A DNA stretch of 64,000 nt, from positions 642,912-706,911 of the forward strand of contig CM064503.1 in the NCBI GenBank assembly GCA_032716605.1. Direction: 5' to 3'. Under the pieces are notes generated by a model. It worked only from the letters and a program-made list of their open reading frames with translations, was not told the origin of the DNA and ran no database searches. Shown here one piece after another: positions 39,940 through 49,899 of the stretch (positions are counted from its first letter, which is position 1; every line of letters starts with the position of its first letter). The position numbers and the translations under genes are program-made. The stretch is from Paralithodes platypus. Its lineage: Eukaryota > Arthropoda > Malacostraca > Decapoda > Lithodidae.

Positions 39940-40430
39940 TTGGAATCCGGTATGTGTCTGTTAATTTCATTAATCGATTTTAGGAGTTGTTGTTGTTCCC
40001 CAAGCTGCCTGGCCGAACGGCCCCGAGCAAGGCAAAGGCCATAACCGAGCGCCCCCACAGAACCCTCCCTGCCGACCACAATAAAGCCTGGGTGACCGAA
40101 GCCACTCCATGGCTGGGAGCCGAGGAGGGTGCGGAAACGCCCAGGAAACCAAAGCCCCACCCAGGGCCCTGTGCCCCTCAGCAATTATGAAGTGAAAGTT
40201 GAGGGGCAAAGGAAAAATGTGACTCTTTGGCTTCCAATTTTGGTAGATTGGGAGGTCAATCCACGGAAGAGACGCAGTCACTTGAGATCTAGAAAATATA
40301 TAAGTAAAAGGAACGGTCAGAGTAAGCTATGAGTATGGCAGAGATCGCTCGGTTCTCACTCTGATAGAGCAGCCCATCACCGATTTTAGGAGTAGAGTTG
40401 GTTGGTGGAGAGAACATAATAGGTTATTAT
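39940..40430 (+). mobile_element. SINE I body split by a SINE-C insertion
   Basis: TTAATTTCATTAATCGATTT up to 39985; resumes at 40382 with CGATTTTAGGAGTAGAGTTG, GTTGGTGGAGAGAACATAAT. The head is largely lost. Confidence 0.8.
39986..40381 (-). mobile_element. CAA-tailed short element (SINE-C), 5'-truncated, 12-bp target duplication
   Basis: CGATTTTAGGAG at 39974-39985 and 40382-40393. It starts on the minus strand at GTGATGGGCTGCTCTATCAG and ends GGCAGCTTGGGGAACAACAAC. Confidence 0.92.
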
Positions 40431-40554
40431 AGCTACCGGTATAATTTGACTTATTGTTTTGGAGCTATAGATGTTGATGGTAAAGAATTAAGTCACTTTT
40501 AATGAAAATAATTATTTTAGAGTACAGGTAAAAGCTTTGGGTAGGATATTTGTT

Positions 40555-40690
40555 TTCTTTAATTTGAACTGTAACTTTTGAGCAATCTGTTAATTTTAAC
40601 TCTTTAAAATTAATAATTATCGAAACTCCCTAAACAAAATAAGTGAAGAACATGCATTTAAATTGATCGGAAATTATTATTTTAAAACAA
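40555..40690. repeat. Dispersed AT-rich repeat S
   Basis: GTAACTTTTGAGCAATCTG, TATCGAAACTCCCTAAACAA, CATGCATTTAAATTGATCGG. Confidence 0.65.
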
Positions 40691-41075
40691 ACTTGTGATC
40701 AGACTATACGTGCCGATCTCAACTCCAAAAAATTTAAAAGTAGAGCAGCCCTTAACCCCTTCAGACTCGTATGACGCAGAGGTTGCCAGATTAGCAATAA
40801 GAAATAGAATTCGCTCACTCTTATAATTACCTCTCCAAAATTAGTTTTCTGCCCACAGCTAACTCATAAGACAACTGCAGATGTTGAAGTAACTAAACTA
40901 AAGGTTTGTAAATACCCCTGATGGTAATAAAGGCTTTAAAGTATCCCTAAGAGGCTCAAAATTGAGTCATATGTCGGAGAGGGTTAACAGGGTTGATTGG
41001 AACGCCGCCATTAGGACAAGAGCCTGAAACTGCACGTATGTGTGGAGCATTCGGTCTTAAAATTTGATGCATGTA
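40690..41075 (+). pseudogene. RTE-like LINE (family B) C-terminal relic, split by a D-MITE
   Basis: Before the MITE the frame reads DQTIRADLNSKKFKSRAALN (with a frame change near 40700); after it, RVDWNAAIRTRA and stop, then the family 3' end (CTGCACGTATGTGTGGAGCA, TTCGGTCTTAAAATTTGATG). Removing the MITE and one TTAA rejoins AALN-RVDWNAAI, matching the same region of 59442-59990 and 15302-15778. Confidence 0.85.
40752..40987. mobile_element. D-MITE (TTAA), copy 5, in LINE coding sequence
   Basis: TTAACCCCTTCAGACTCGTA ... ATATGTCGGAGAGGGTTAA. TTAA is single in the uninterrupted LINE sequence and double here, which directly demonstrates the TTAA target duplication for this family. Confidence 0.93.
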
Positions 41076-41127
41076 TATCCACATCTGTATAGCATGGAAT
41101 CCACTAACCTTTGTCTACGCTTTACAG

Positions 41128-41277
41128 CACAAGGATCGTACAGCCGACCAAGAGCTTCCCAAAGTCTCAAGATTATTTCAAGCTAAACATCTGAAGATTA
41201 ACGTCGCTAGGATCTCCAATCGTCTATCTTCAATCCTCTACTTCAACTCTCCACACACATCGCTTCTGTTCAATAAG
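41128..41277 (+). other. Possible exon
   Basis: Acceptor CTTTGTCTACGCTTTACAG; possible donor CAATAAG|GTTCGT, which is weak. The frame over it, entered in frame with the first base, is open to 41334 (DRTADQELPKVSRLFQAKHL, KINVARISNRLSSILYFNSP). Composition is unlike the neighbouring repeats. No family is recognised. Confidence 0.3.
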
Positions 41278-41324
41278 GTTCGTGAAGTTAGATGGGATAT
41301 ATTTGTTATGTTGGATTTGTTGGT

Positions 41325-41970
41325 TGTAAATTAAAATGTAAAACTTGCAAACTAAACAAACCAAAATTGGGACAAGGACAATATAAAGTCAAATTAAATT
41401 ATCAAAATCGCTATGTGGAAACAACGCTTACTAAAATGAAAATTATTAAATAAAAGAACACAATCCACCACATAGGGTGTACATCACTACATGAGCAAGT
41501 TAATCTGTTTCCCAAGCAAACCAATCGCACATATAACAACGCACTATCGTCACGTTAAAGGAAGTAGTCAAGTTTGGGAAGTCCGGGACGTTCTGGCAAA
41601 TTTTACTAAACTCTGCATGAATAAAGAAACTACATGTTAAATGTCAAAATATTATTTTAAATCAAATTTGCAACATGACAAGACATTAACAATAGTAAAA
41701 AATACAAATATTGATAAGATATCTATACTATTACAAAATAATATATAAAATACAGTACAGCACTCACTAACGATAGTGCTATCGGGTAGGTACCTGTAAG
41801 CATAGCATGCTTCAAGTGACCCCTATCAATAACTACCCTACAAATAACCTACATTTATAGCACAAATAAACTAAGGAAATTGCAAAAGTAAGCAATTGAT
41901 ACTATCGACAATGAATACATATAATATAAAGAGAAATAATTGCAAAATATGAAGTAACAACAGATTTAAA
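41325..41970. repeat. Long dispersed repeat (family M arm + V + AT-rich tail), copy 1
   Basis: The same order of sequence is present at 63300-63900: AAAACTTGCAAACTAAA, ATGTGGAAACA.CGCTTAC, CACAATCCACCACATAGGGT, GTTAATCTGTTTCCCAAGCA, AACAACGCACTATCGTCAC, CTCTGCATGAATAAAGAAAC, CACTCACTAACGATAGTGCT, ATCGGGTAGGTAC, AGCATAGCATGC and GCAATTGATACTATCGACAA. Identity looks above 85 %, with several deletions. CACTAACGATAGTG and GTAAGCATAGCATGCT are palindromic. Confidence 0.85.
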
Positions 41971-41979
41971 CAAAGAGTA

Positions 41980-42270
41980 CTCTTTTAACAAGAACAATAA
42001 ATTTAAAAAATCATCAATATTAATAATAATAATAATAGAAAAAGAAAAAGAAAAAGATAAACAATAAATACAGACAAAAAGTAAGCAGAGGTTATACAAG
42101 AAACTTCAAGTTAAAAATGCTTGATTAAAATTATTGATGTCAAATTTTAGAATACAGTCACAATAATTGACCCTAAAAAGATTAAATTTATGGAACAATT
42201 TACTTGCCTCAAAACCTCAAAATGAGATCAGGTCCCTCTGTTAAATGTTCATTCCTCTCACTAAAACATT
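41980..42270. other. AT-rich, nothing recognised
   Basis: Poly-purine AGAAAAAGAAAAAGAAAAAG and ATA-rich sequence only. Confidence 0.5.
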
Positions 42271-42279
42271 ACGCGCTTT

Positions 42280-42525
42280 CCATAATGCAGTTGGGTCAGA
42301 GTACATGATTAGATTGATATCCAAAATTCAAAAATGGATATTAATCGTGATCGTGTACTCAACCTTTAACTGTGTTGGTGGTGTAATGGTTTAGATACTT
42401 ATGTTCTGGGTGTGGTGTCCCGAGTTCGAATCCCGGGAGGACCATATGCTTTCATTAGTATTATTCAAGTACATTGGGGTTTGTAATTGATGGTTAATGT
42501 TAAGAACGGGGTGTTACTTATCATG
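42280..42525 (+). mobile_element. tRNA-related SINE II with leader, complete
   Basis: Leader AATGCAGTTGGGTCAGAGTA, CATGATTAGATTGATATCC, AACCTTTAACTGTGTTGG; head TGGTGTAATGGTTTAG and CCCGAGTTCGAATCCCGGGA; body CATATGCTTTCATTAG, TACATTGGGGTTTGTAATTG, AACGGGGTGTTACTTATC. The leader is shared with SINE I. Confidence 0.8.
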
Positions 42526-42529
42526 CTCC

Positions 42530-43140
42530 CAATGGATGGCACGCAAAGAAACAATTTAGTATAACTGTTTAAAGAAGAGATAAGACAATTTCTCACCAAC
42601 TTTATAAATAAAATAATATAGAATATAGTAGAGAAAAATTAATTGACTATAATAGTGGTGAAATGTATCAAGTTTAAATTGTACCTGTATATTAATATGG
42701 CTCAAAGTCTAAAAATATATTGTAGATAATGTATATTTATAATTATGTCCCTTGTTGAAATTAATCTATGTTGGTTAAGAATGATCCGCTCCCCCCTCCC
42801 CTTTAATAAACTAAGTAATAATACTGTATAGATAAATATATAGATAATTAATTTAAAAACTTTAAAAATAATCAAACTAAAACTGGGACAAATTGAAATT
42901 AAAGTAAATATAATTAATAGAAATTACGCTAAATATAAAATGGAAAATTAAAACTATAAATTAATCTATGAAATTAAGAGTAAATGTTCACTAAAGTAAT
43001 ATTAAAATTGCTGGATAGTTTTGTATAGAATTGGACTTGTTTCTGGCAAAGTAAAAGTCGACAATATAATTAATCTCTATCTAAAGTGGGCAATCCAGCA
43101 AACTTTAAGTATGGATACTTTGTACAGCAATTAAAATATA
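42530..43140. other. AT-rich stretch, no gene seen
   Basis: Only short frames and weak resemblance to the AAACTAAAACTGGGACAA part of family M near 42875. Confidence 0.5.
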
Positions 43141-43605
43141 TAGCCTAACTTTGAAACTAAGTACTGTTCATATTAATAAAAGTAACTTTAAAATCTAAAA
43201 TTATCGAAGCGCACTAACAAAAATTTGTAAAAATTAATTTAAAATAATCAGAATTTAAGCTTTGAAAACCACAAACTTCTAATGCGAAATAAAATGACTG
43301 AATTACAATGTTCCTTTTCAATCTTCGGTATTGCATTAGCAAGTAAATTGTATATATAAAACTTTAGAAGTTACTGTTCAAATTAATATAACTTTAAAAT
43401 TTAAAATAATAGAAACCCCACCTTCTATATGTGGAAAAACGCATTAAAATTTATCTGAATTAACTTTTAAAACTACAAAGCTATAAAATAATTAAATAAA
43501 AGAGCGTGCACTGAATTAGAACATTTCTTTTCAAATCGGTTACCTATATGTTCGCTATTGCATTAGCAAATTAACGGTTTAAAGTAATATCTGGTCCCAC
43601 AGTAC

Positions 43606-44259
43606 TCTACCGTTTCACGCATTTATGACTCTGAGGTTGCTAGATTAGCAATAAGAAATAGTTCTGTTATAATTACCTCTCCAAAATTAGTTTTGACCAC
43701 AGCTAACTCAAAGACAACTGCAGAGGTTGAAGTAACTAAACTAAAAGTTTCTTAACCCCTTATTGGCGGCGCTCGACTTAAGTCGTGCACCAATTTGCAG
43801 CAAGTTAGGAGCATTATTAAGGCTTTTAAAGGGTTAAAATAGAGTGCAAATGGCCGGGAGCGCAGCGGGCCAGACAGCCGACTCCCAGGGCTTACCACCG
43901 CCCATTAACTCATGTTCCCTGTGTTCTCGAGAGGCCGGCAGTGTAGCCAGTAGTGAGCATAGCTGGGAAAAATATACCGATATATGCTAAACTCCCATGT
44001 TCGTGGCACCACTGCAAGAGAACCACGAGTGCTACATAGCTCGTTCTGGTCTCTTTTTGAAACTTTTAGTGCCTAGTTTTTTGCTAAATAATTTTGTTTT
44101 CATGCAGATGCTTGATTTAATCATGCAGGAGGGCTTGAATATGCCCAAATGAGCCCAAAACACCCCGCTAGACAAGGGTTTTAATACCCCTGATGGTAGC
44201 AAAGGCTTTCAAGTATCCCCAATAGGCTCAAAATCGCGTCATCTGTCGGAGAGGGTTAA
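43606..44259. mobile_element. D-MITE, copy 6, split by a second TTAA element
   Basis: The left part CCGTTTCACGCATTTATGAC to AAACTAAAAGTTTC ends at 43751; the right part TACCCCTGATGGTAGCAAAG to GTCGGAGAGGGTTAA begins at 44185. The left TTAA end has decayed. Confidence 0.85.
43752..44184. mobile_element. TTAA element, singleton family, nested
   Basis: TTAACCCCTTATTGGCGGCG at the left, CTAGACAAGGGTTTTAA at the right, with only about 10 bp of terminal complementarity. The 433-bp interior is GC-richer (AGTGCAAATGGCCGGGAGCG, GAGAGGCCGGCAGTGTAGCC) and includes ATGCAGATGCTTGATTTAAT. Insertion in the D-MITE at a TTAA is clear from comparison with other copies. Confidence 0.75.
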
Positions 44260-44734
44260 TATAACTTTAAAATTTTAAATAATAGAAACTCTACCTTATA
44301 TACTGTATGTGGTAAAACTCATTAAAATTTATCGTAAATTAAACTTAAAACTACAAAGCTATAAAATAATTAAATAAAATGAGCGTGCACTGAATTAGAA
44401 TATATTTCTTTTACAATCGGTTCCCTAAATCTTCGCCATCGCATTAGCAAATTAACAGTTAAAAGTAATAACTGGTCTCACAGTACTTAATCTTTATCTA
44501 TATACTATCTATATACTCGTTCACCTTCCCCATTGTATTTATTATTAATATTAATATCTATAGAACGGCTTATTTTCAAAATCGCTGTGGAGAAAACTCT
44601 TGCTAAAATGAATTAAGTTTGTTTAACCAGACTACTGAGTCTAGAAAAAGACTCCCAGGGCTTAAAATAAAATATAAGAAATATTATCTATAGAGCGGCG
44701 CATTTAATTGCTTATTTATTTGTTATTACTTTGT

Positions 44735-45012
44735 TTGCTCTCTAGACCTCATCAAGCTTAAAATAAAGCACTCCTTGTGTATTTTTCGATAGAAAAATGT
44801 CTGTTTGCTCTGTAGACTTTCAATGAAAAAAAAAAAAAAAAAAAGATACCGGTAGATAAAATGTCAGTTTGCTGAACAATTTCTTGGTTTGCTCTGTAGA
44901 CTTTCAATCCAACTTTACAAACAAAAAATGTTTCGATAGAAAAAATGTAGTTTGCTCTAGACTTCAATCAAGCTTAAAAAGAACCCTTCGTACATATTTT
45001 GATAGAAAATTG
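44735..45012. repeat. Three diverged tandem units of a G-family piece
   Basis: TTTGCTCTCTAGACC..CAAGCTTAAA, then ATTTTTCGATAGAAAAATGT, is repeated near 44741, 44807 and 44949 in shortened forms. A run of 18 A is at 44826-44843. Confidence 0.6.
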
Positions 45013-45380
45013 TCCATACTATAATATTTTAGTACTGTACATGTTCGAGAAAGTATGAGCCGTTAGTACCGGACTTTGAAGGGAGCGCGGCGAATATTAG
45101 TATTGATGTTGAAAGTGACGGTCTGTCCTGTAGCGCCCTGAATCCCCCCTCCCCCATTTCTATTACAACCTCTAAATCCAGCCTAACGTGATATATCATC
45201 TATAAACATGAATGTAGCCAAATGATATGCTTACAGGGTAAACTTTTAAATGATATCCCAGTGGAACAAGTAGGATACTTTATTAACATTGTGTGATAGT
45301 GATGGAAGAATAGGTACGGTTACGAAGGATTGTAATATTTTGGCATGATTTGATAGCGTAATACTTAAACTATGACCTTT
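45013..45380. other. No recognised feature
   Basis: A GC-richer segment (45060-45150, AAGGGAGCGCGGCG and CCCCCCTCCCCC) without acceptor, donor or frame support. Confidence 0.4.
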
Positions 45381-45384
45381 CATG

Positions 45385-45680
45385 TTAATTGTCTTGATAG
45401 CATAATGCATAAATGTGCGGAATATTGGTGTGAGTATCCTAGGTTCGAGTCTTTGGAAAGTCTCGTGTATTTGTTGATTTCATGGAGTTTAGAAGTAAAG
45501 TTTTGGTGAAAAAATATAAATTAATAAAAAAATCCTTTGACCTCAAAGGTTTAAATAAATACTAAAGACACTCAAAATAAATTGGTGCCTTTTTCGGTAG
45601 AAAAATGGCTCGGCCAAAGGCCGATTTCTTCTAAATTACATAAAAAGTTATAAAAATGCCACACAAATGGGGCAAATGTA
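45385..45680 (+). mobile_element. SINE I followed by a G-family fragment
   Basis: SINE I: TGATAGCATAATGCATAAAT, TAGGTTCGAGTCTTTGG and a worn body to about 45515. G fragment at 45590-45680: TTTTTCGGTAGAAAAATGGC, TCGGCCAAAGGCCGA, AAAGTTATAAAAATGCCA. Confidence 0.65.
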
Positions 45681-45689
45681 AGAAAGTTG

Positions 45690-46300
45690 AAGTATTTTAA
45701 CTTAAATTATAATTTAAAACTTGCAAAATAAACCAACAACTTAAAGGAACGCAGTAAAAAGAAAAGACCACTAATCCAAATGGCTAAGTATTATATTTGA
45801 TGCAGTTTTGACCACCATGTACTCCCTGCTGACGTATAGCTGGGTTAGGGTGGGTGCCCTAATGATCGGGGACATCAGTGAATGGTTATCACAAATGTAT
45901 AGAAAAGTGTTCACTTTATGTAAATCAGACTGTAATTCATGCTTTATTATAGTTTTCCTTCAATTTTATTAAGTTTATGAAGGGTCTATGGCATCAAAGC
46001 TTATTTGATTTGTAATGATGTTTCCTAAGCTTAATAAAACTGTCTAAGGGTAGCTGTGATGAAAGTAAAATTAAAGTTATTGAGATTTCCTAATCTTGCC
46101 AAAAATTGAATCATGTAACCTATCTACTTATCCGGAATGTGAATGGAGGAGTGCCAGAAGGGATCTGCCCCTTGTACAGTACTGCTACCCTGAAATGGGG
46201 ATTGAATGCAGTAAGTTAGTTCACAAATTGAATATTGGAACCGCGGAGCATATCTCTCGGGCGGGGGAGAATGGGTTTTGGGTGGGTGGATTAACTTAAA
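45690..46300. other. AT-rich; one motif repeated elsewhere
   Basis: CTCCCTGCTGACG..GGGTTAGGGTGGGT and TGATCGGGGAC at 45810-45875 recur near 50235-50292. There is no convincing gene. Confidence 0.4.
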
Positions 46301-46309
46301 AATTAAAGT

Positions 46310-46600
46310 ATAATTTTGTGAGTATCCTAAGTTTGAGTCCTTGGAGTGCCACATGTATTTGTTAATTTCATTGAGTTTTGAAGTAAAGTTGTTGGTGTAA
46401 TGGCTTAAGGTGCTTATGTTCTGGGTGTGGTGTCCCGGGTTCGAATCCCGGGAGGATCATATGATGCCATTAGTTTATTAAATTCTGGTTGTGACTTGTG
46501 GTGTCCCGGGTTCGAATCCCGGGAGGACCATATGGTTTAATCAGTTTATTAAAGTAAATTTGAGTTTGTAATTGATAAGAATGGAGTGTTGCTTATTAGA
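46310..46600 (+). mobile_element. SINE I fragment then SINE II with doubled head
   Basis: SINE I: AAGTTTGAGTCCTTGGAGTG, CCACATGTATTTGTTAATTT. SINE II: TGGTGTAATGGCTTAAGG, GTGTCCCGGGTTCGAATCCC at 46430-46450 and again at 46501-46520, followed by TTTGAGTTTGTAATTGATAA. Confidence 0.75.
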
Positions 46601-47090
46601 TTTATAACTTATTTAAATGGGGTGGTACTTATTAGATTTATTACTTTTATTTTTATTGTTTTGTTAGTATATTCTGGGAGATAGGGGGTGGGATTATGCT
46701 AGGAAGGGTAACTTTAAATTTAATGTTTTTAGCTGTAGAACTTTTATTTTATTTGTTTTCCGAGTAGATTCCGGGCCCACGACTGCAGCCTGAAAACTAG
46801 TACGGTCATTCATAAGTCTCCTGCTAGTACGCAACAAGGTTGTCAATAAGTAGTGATTCTGAACGTCAGGTCCTGCCCCTGTGGTGCCCGAGATATAGGG
46901 ATGAACTGAGAGAGCGAGAGTTTGTTTATGTAGGCTTGGCTTCGGGGTATTAATTGTTCCACTGGTATCATTTATATTCCTTCGGAAGCAATGTTTGAAG
47001 AGTCTTGGCTCCCTCGGTATTAAGATGCGCATAAAGTTTATAAGATCTTTATATAATTTCTGTGTTTTAGGAAGGTCTTTGGCAACTCAA
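46600..47090. other. Unassigned
   Basis: A GC-richer segment at 46760-46990 (ATTCCGGGCCCACGACTGCA, CAGGTCCTGCCCCTGTGGTG) is open on the minus strand for about 110 codons, but shows no motif, splice signal or codon pattern that would support a gene. Confidence 0.3.
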
Positions 47091-47330
47091 ATCTACCCAA
47101 TATATCTTAGCCTTGTGCATAATTCTTTAACGGTTTTTATAGCGTAATACATAAATGTGCAGAATTTCTGTGTCTCCTAGGTTCGAGTCCTTGGAGTGCC
47201 ACATGTACAGTATTTTTAATTAAATTTACTTTAGTAATATCCTTGGTTCGAGTCCTTGGAGTGTCCCATGTATTTTTCATTGAGTTTAGAAGTAAAGTTG
47301 GTTGGTGAAAAAATATGAATCCATAGATCC
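47090..47330 (+). mobile_element. SINE I with partial tandem head
   Basis: Leader ATATATCTTAGCCTTGTGCA, TCTTTAACGG; head TAGCGTAATACATAAATG, CTAGGTTCGAGTCCTTGGAG at 47178-47197 and a second GGTTCGAGTCCTTGGAGTG at 47244-47262; body TCATTGAGTTTAGAAGTAAA, GTTGGTTGGTG. Confidence 0.75.
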
Positions 47331-47344
47331 TTCCTAAGGTGAAT

Positions 47345-48940
47345 AAAAGCATCTAATGATCGAATAAACTGAACGCTTCCTAATCCTGAAGGTGTTTATT
47401 AACTTAAAAGCATTTCCATCCTGGTGTTTTGGAAATATTTTAAGTTTGTAAGGGTTCTGTAAACATTGCTAACGGAGTAAATTTATACAAACCAAACTTG
47501 GCAAGGTAAAAGTGAATGGGAGAGCTTTGGTTACTGATTACAGTTGCTTTCGTTAACTCCCTAAGTTAAGGAAAGGAATTTATCTGCAGTATCCAAGCTT
47601 TAACGTAATTTATTTTACCGACTGATTTTAATGCACTATTGTAAGTTTTTTACTTTTTGCTCCATTGGTAAATAAAGAAAAATGAGATGTGAATTGTATA
47701 TATACCATATAAGCCCATTATACATTTTTGATGTGCTGTATTGTTCAATGGATAGGGTTAGGCTGAAAATAGAAGTACATGTACCTAGTTTTAGTAGTGA
47801 CTAGTTATAAATAGTAAAATATGCTAGGAATAAGTTTGGTAAAAGATCTGATAATGATTGGTTGTATATACTGTAGTCTTTAATGTGTTTTTTTAATTAG
47901 TCTGGCAGCTTAGTATTAGAAATTTGAAAGCAAAACTTGCAAAAGAAACTAAAACACAAATTACTATATATGAAGACTAAGTACTTGTCAAAATAGCAAT
48001 TATCAATAAAGTTTGAAATAGTATAAAGCAAGAGCAATTTTGGCGTAAGTGAAACTCAATTCTAGTTTGTGAGACTAATGGCAAATAACTGAAATAAGTT
48101 TGCAGTAATTTTTTTGATTTGATACGGTACTCTCTTGAAGAATATACAGTACTATATATTATATAGTTGCAAATGCAGTATCCCTAAGTGAAATGTTAGT
48201 ATAAAACTTAAATTCTAAATTAAATGTATAAGTAAAAGATTTACCTACTGGTGTAATGAGTAAATTACCTGAAGTAATTAAAAAATAGTACGGGAATGGA
48301 AGCAAACCTTAATTGTCCATTTAACTTTAGATCCTTCCTAAGCTGAGTAAAGTGGATTAATGGTCTTTATAAATTTTGAAAAGTAGTTTAATAGGCTGGA
48401 AGGCTAAGAATTCAATAACAAATGTTAGCCTGAAGAAAGTAACTGTTGGTCATTTATATAAAGTCCAGTGAAGTCTAAGAATAGTGTAATCTATATAATT
48501 GGGGCTGAAAATGTTACTTTGATGCTCTGAGGAATTTGCCTGTAAAATAAGATACCCTGGCTGACTCTTCCCAAATGCTAGAAATATTAGCTTTATTACT
48601 CTAGTACAGTAGCAGTTATCTGAAAGTAAATTTGTGGGCAGATTATTGTAGATTTCCGTAAATTCTAATTTGGGATATATAGCTGTATTTAGGGGTGAGG
48701 ATTGAAAAATGGTTATAAATGTTACGGTATATATCCTTAAAATACTTGTAATCGGAAGGTTACATTGGTGTTATTTTTGCTTATGGCTCAAACTTGGTTA
48801 TAGCTTATGAGAAGAGTAGTTACTAATACCATACTGTACCTATATATGGTAATAAGGATTATCTTTTATGGTACTAGGGAAGACTGATGGAGATAGTGAT
48901 GCCTTGGTCTATACAGTATGAAAGTTGAAAGTTAGATTTT
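47345..48940. other. AT-rich, no gene or clear repeat
   Basis: Only weak echoes of the C-family interior (TTCCTAAGCTGAGTAAAGTG near 48338; TCCTAATCCTG near 47380). There are no frames above 60 codons of normal composition. Confidence 0.45.
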
Positions 48941-48946
48941 AGTTAT

Positions 48947-49105
48947 AGGTATAATCAATAGGCTTTTAGTTCATTGTTTTATAGAATTACTACTACATTA
49001 GGTATAATTAATAGGCTTTTAGTTAGTTCATAGTTTTATTGAATGATTAGTAGGATTGGTATAAGTTTAGTTCATACATAGTTTTATAAAATTATTACTA
49101 AATTT
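48947..49105. repeat. About 62-bp tandem repeat, 2.5 copies
   Basis: GGTATAATCAATAGGCTTTT, AGTTCATTGTTTTATAGAAT; GGTATAATTAATAGGCTTTT, AGTTCATAGTTTTATTGAAT; a worn third copy with GGTATAAGTTTAGTTCATAC. Confidence 0.8.
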
Positions 49106-49189
49106 GTAAAGGGCTTATTTGTTATATTTATGATTATGTATTTATTTGTCTGTTTAACATGGAGCTAAAGATGTCACTAACTCATGGTG

Positions 49190-49390
49190 TATTAATCCTT
49201 TTGGAATGCAATAAATTTTTCCATATTCTGGCTTTTTGACAAATTTGAGCAGTTTAAGAGGGACCTTGGAGAGTGTGAAGGGCAATGACAAGATCAACCA
49301 CTCTCTCACAGGCCCTACCTAAGCTGAATAAATAATCTTATATTAGCCAGAATAAAGGAAGTAATTGTATACTGAAAGTTTAAGGTTCAA
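49190..49390. mobile_element. C-family-like remnant
   Basis: ATTCTGGC..., GCAGTTTAAGAGGGACC, GGCCCTACCTAAGCTGAATAA and TAGCCAGAATAAAG have the C-family inner order, but the ends are lost. Confidence 0.45.
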
Positions 49391-49549
49391 GTTCTGTTTG
49401 TATAGATGATTAAAGTTTACTTTTTGAGATGCAGTTGTAGAGGAATCATAATTATTCTGATTGAGTTTTAATGACAATTTGAGACTTCAATAGAAAGAAA
49501 TTCATAACAAAATATTGCTTGCAAAATAGACTTGGAAATTAAAGTAATT

Positions 49550-49890
49550 AAATCTATACTCTGGTATATACCCCATAGTTTGGGTTTCCCGACTTGAAAC
49601 TGAGCCCGCACAGGGAGCTTAACATTTAAATAAATATCATTTTTGGAATATTTGAGAATTTGTCGAAAGACTGGATATTTAAAGTAATGAAAATGGGTAT
49701 TTATGTATATACTAAGGCACATACCCCATAGCTGGGGTTGGCAGACTTGAGACAGAGCCCAAATGGAAATTAAATTAAATCTTTGTGTTTGTCAAAATAC
49801 TTTGCAATTAAAGTAATTAATTTGGGAATTTGTATATACTGCGGCACATACCCCATAGGTGGGGTTGGCCAACTTGAGACAGCAGGAAAA
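49550..49890. repeat. About 140-bp tandem repeat, three diverged copies
   Basis: ATACCCCATAGTTTGGGTTT, CCCGACTTGAAACTGAGCCC at 49567; CATACCCCATAGCTGGGGTT, GGCAGACTTGAGACAGAGCC at 49721; CATACCCCATAGGTGGGGTT, GGCCAACTTGAGACAG at 49849. The same motif lies inside the inverted repeat at 19653-20232 (GGCCACCCCCAGCTATGGGG). Confidence 0.8.
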
Positions 49891-49899
49891 ATTCTATCT

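Larger units (their letters stand above)
43150..44490. repeat. Three about 215-bp tandem copies of repeat S extended, the last split off by a MITE
   Basis: TTACTGTTCAAATTAATATA, CTTTAAAATTTAAAATAATA, TGGAAAAACGCATTAAAATT, GAGCGTGCACTGAATTAGAA and ATTGCATTAGCAAATTAACG occur in the same order at 43150-43360, 43360-43605 and 44260-44490. The D-MITE lies exactly between the second and third copy. Confidence 0.8.

Noticed and set aside
46694..47032. 112-residue minus-strand protein
   Set aside because: No motif, no splice sites and no codon bias distinguish it from a chance frame.
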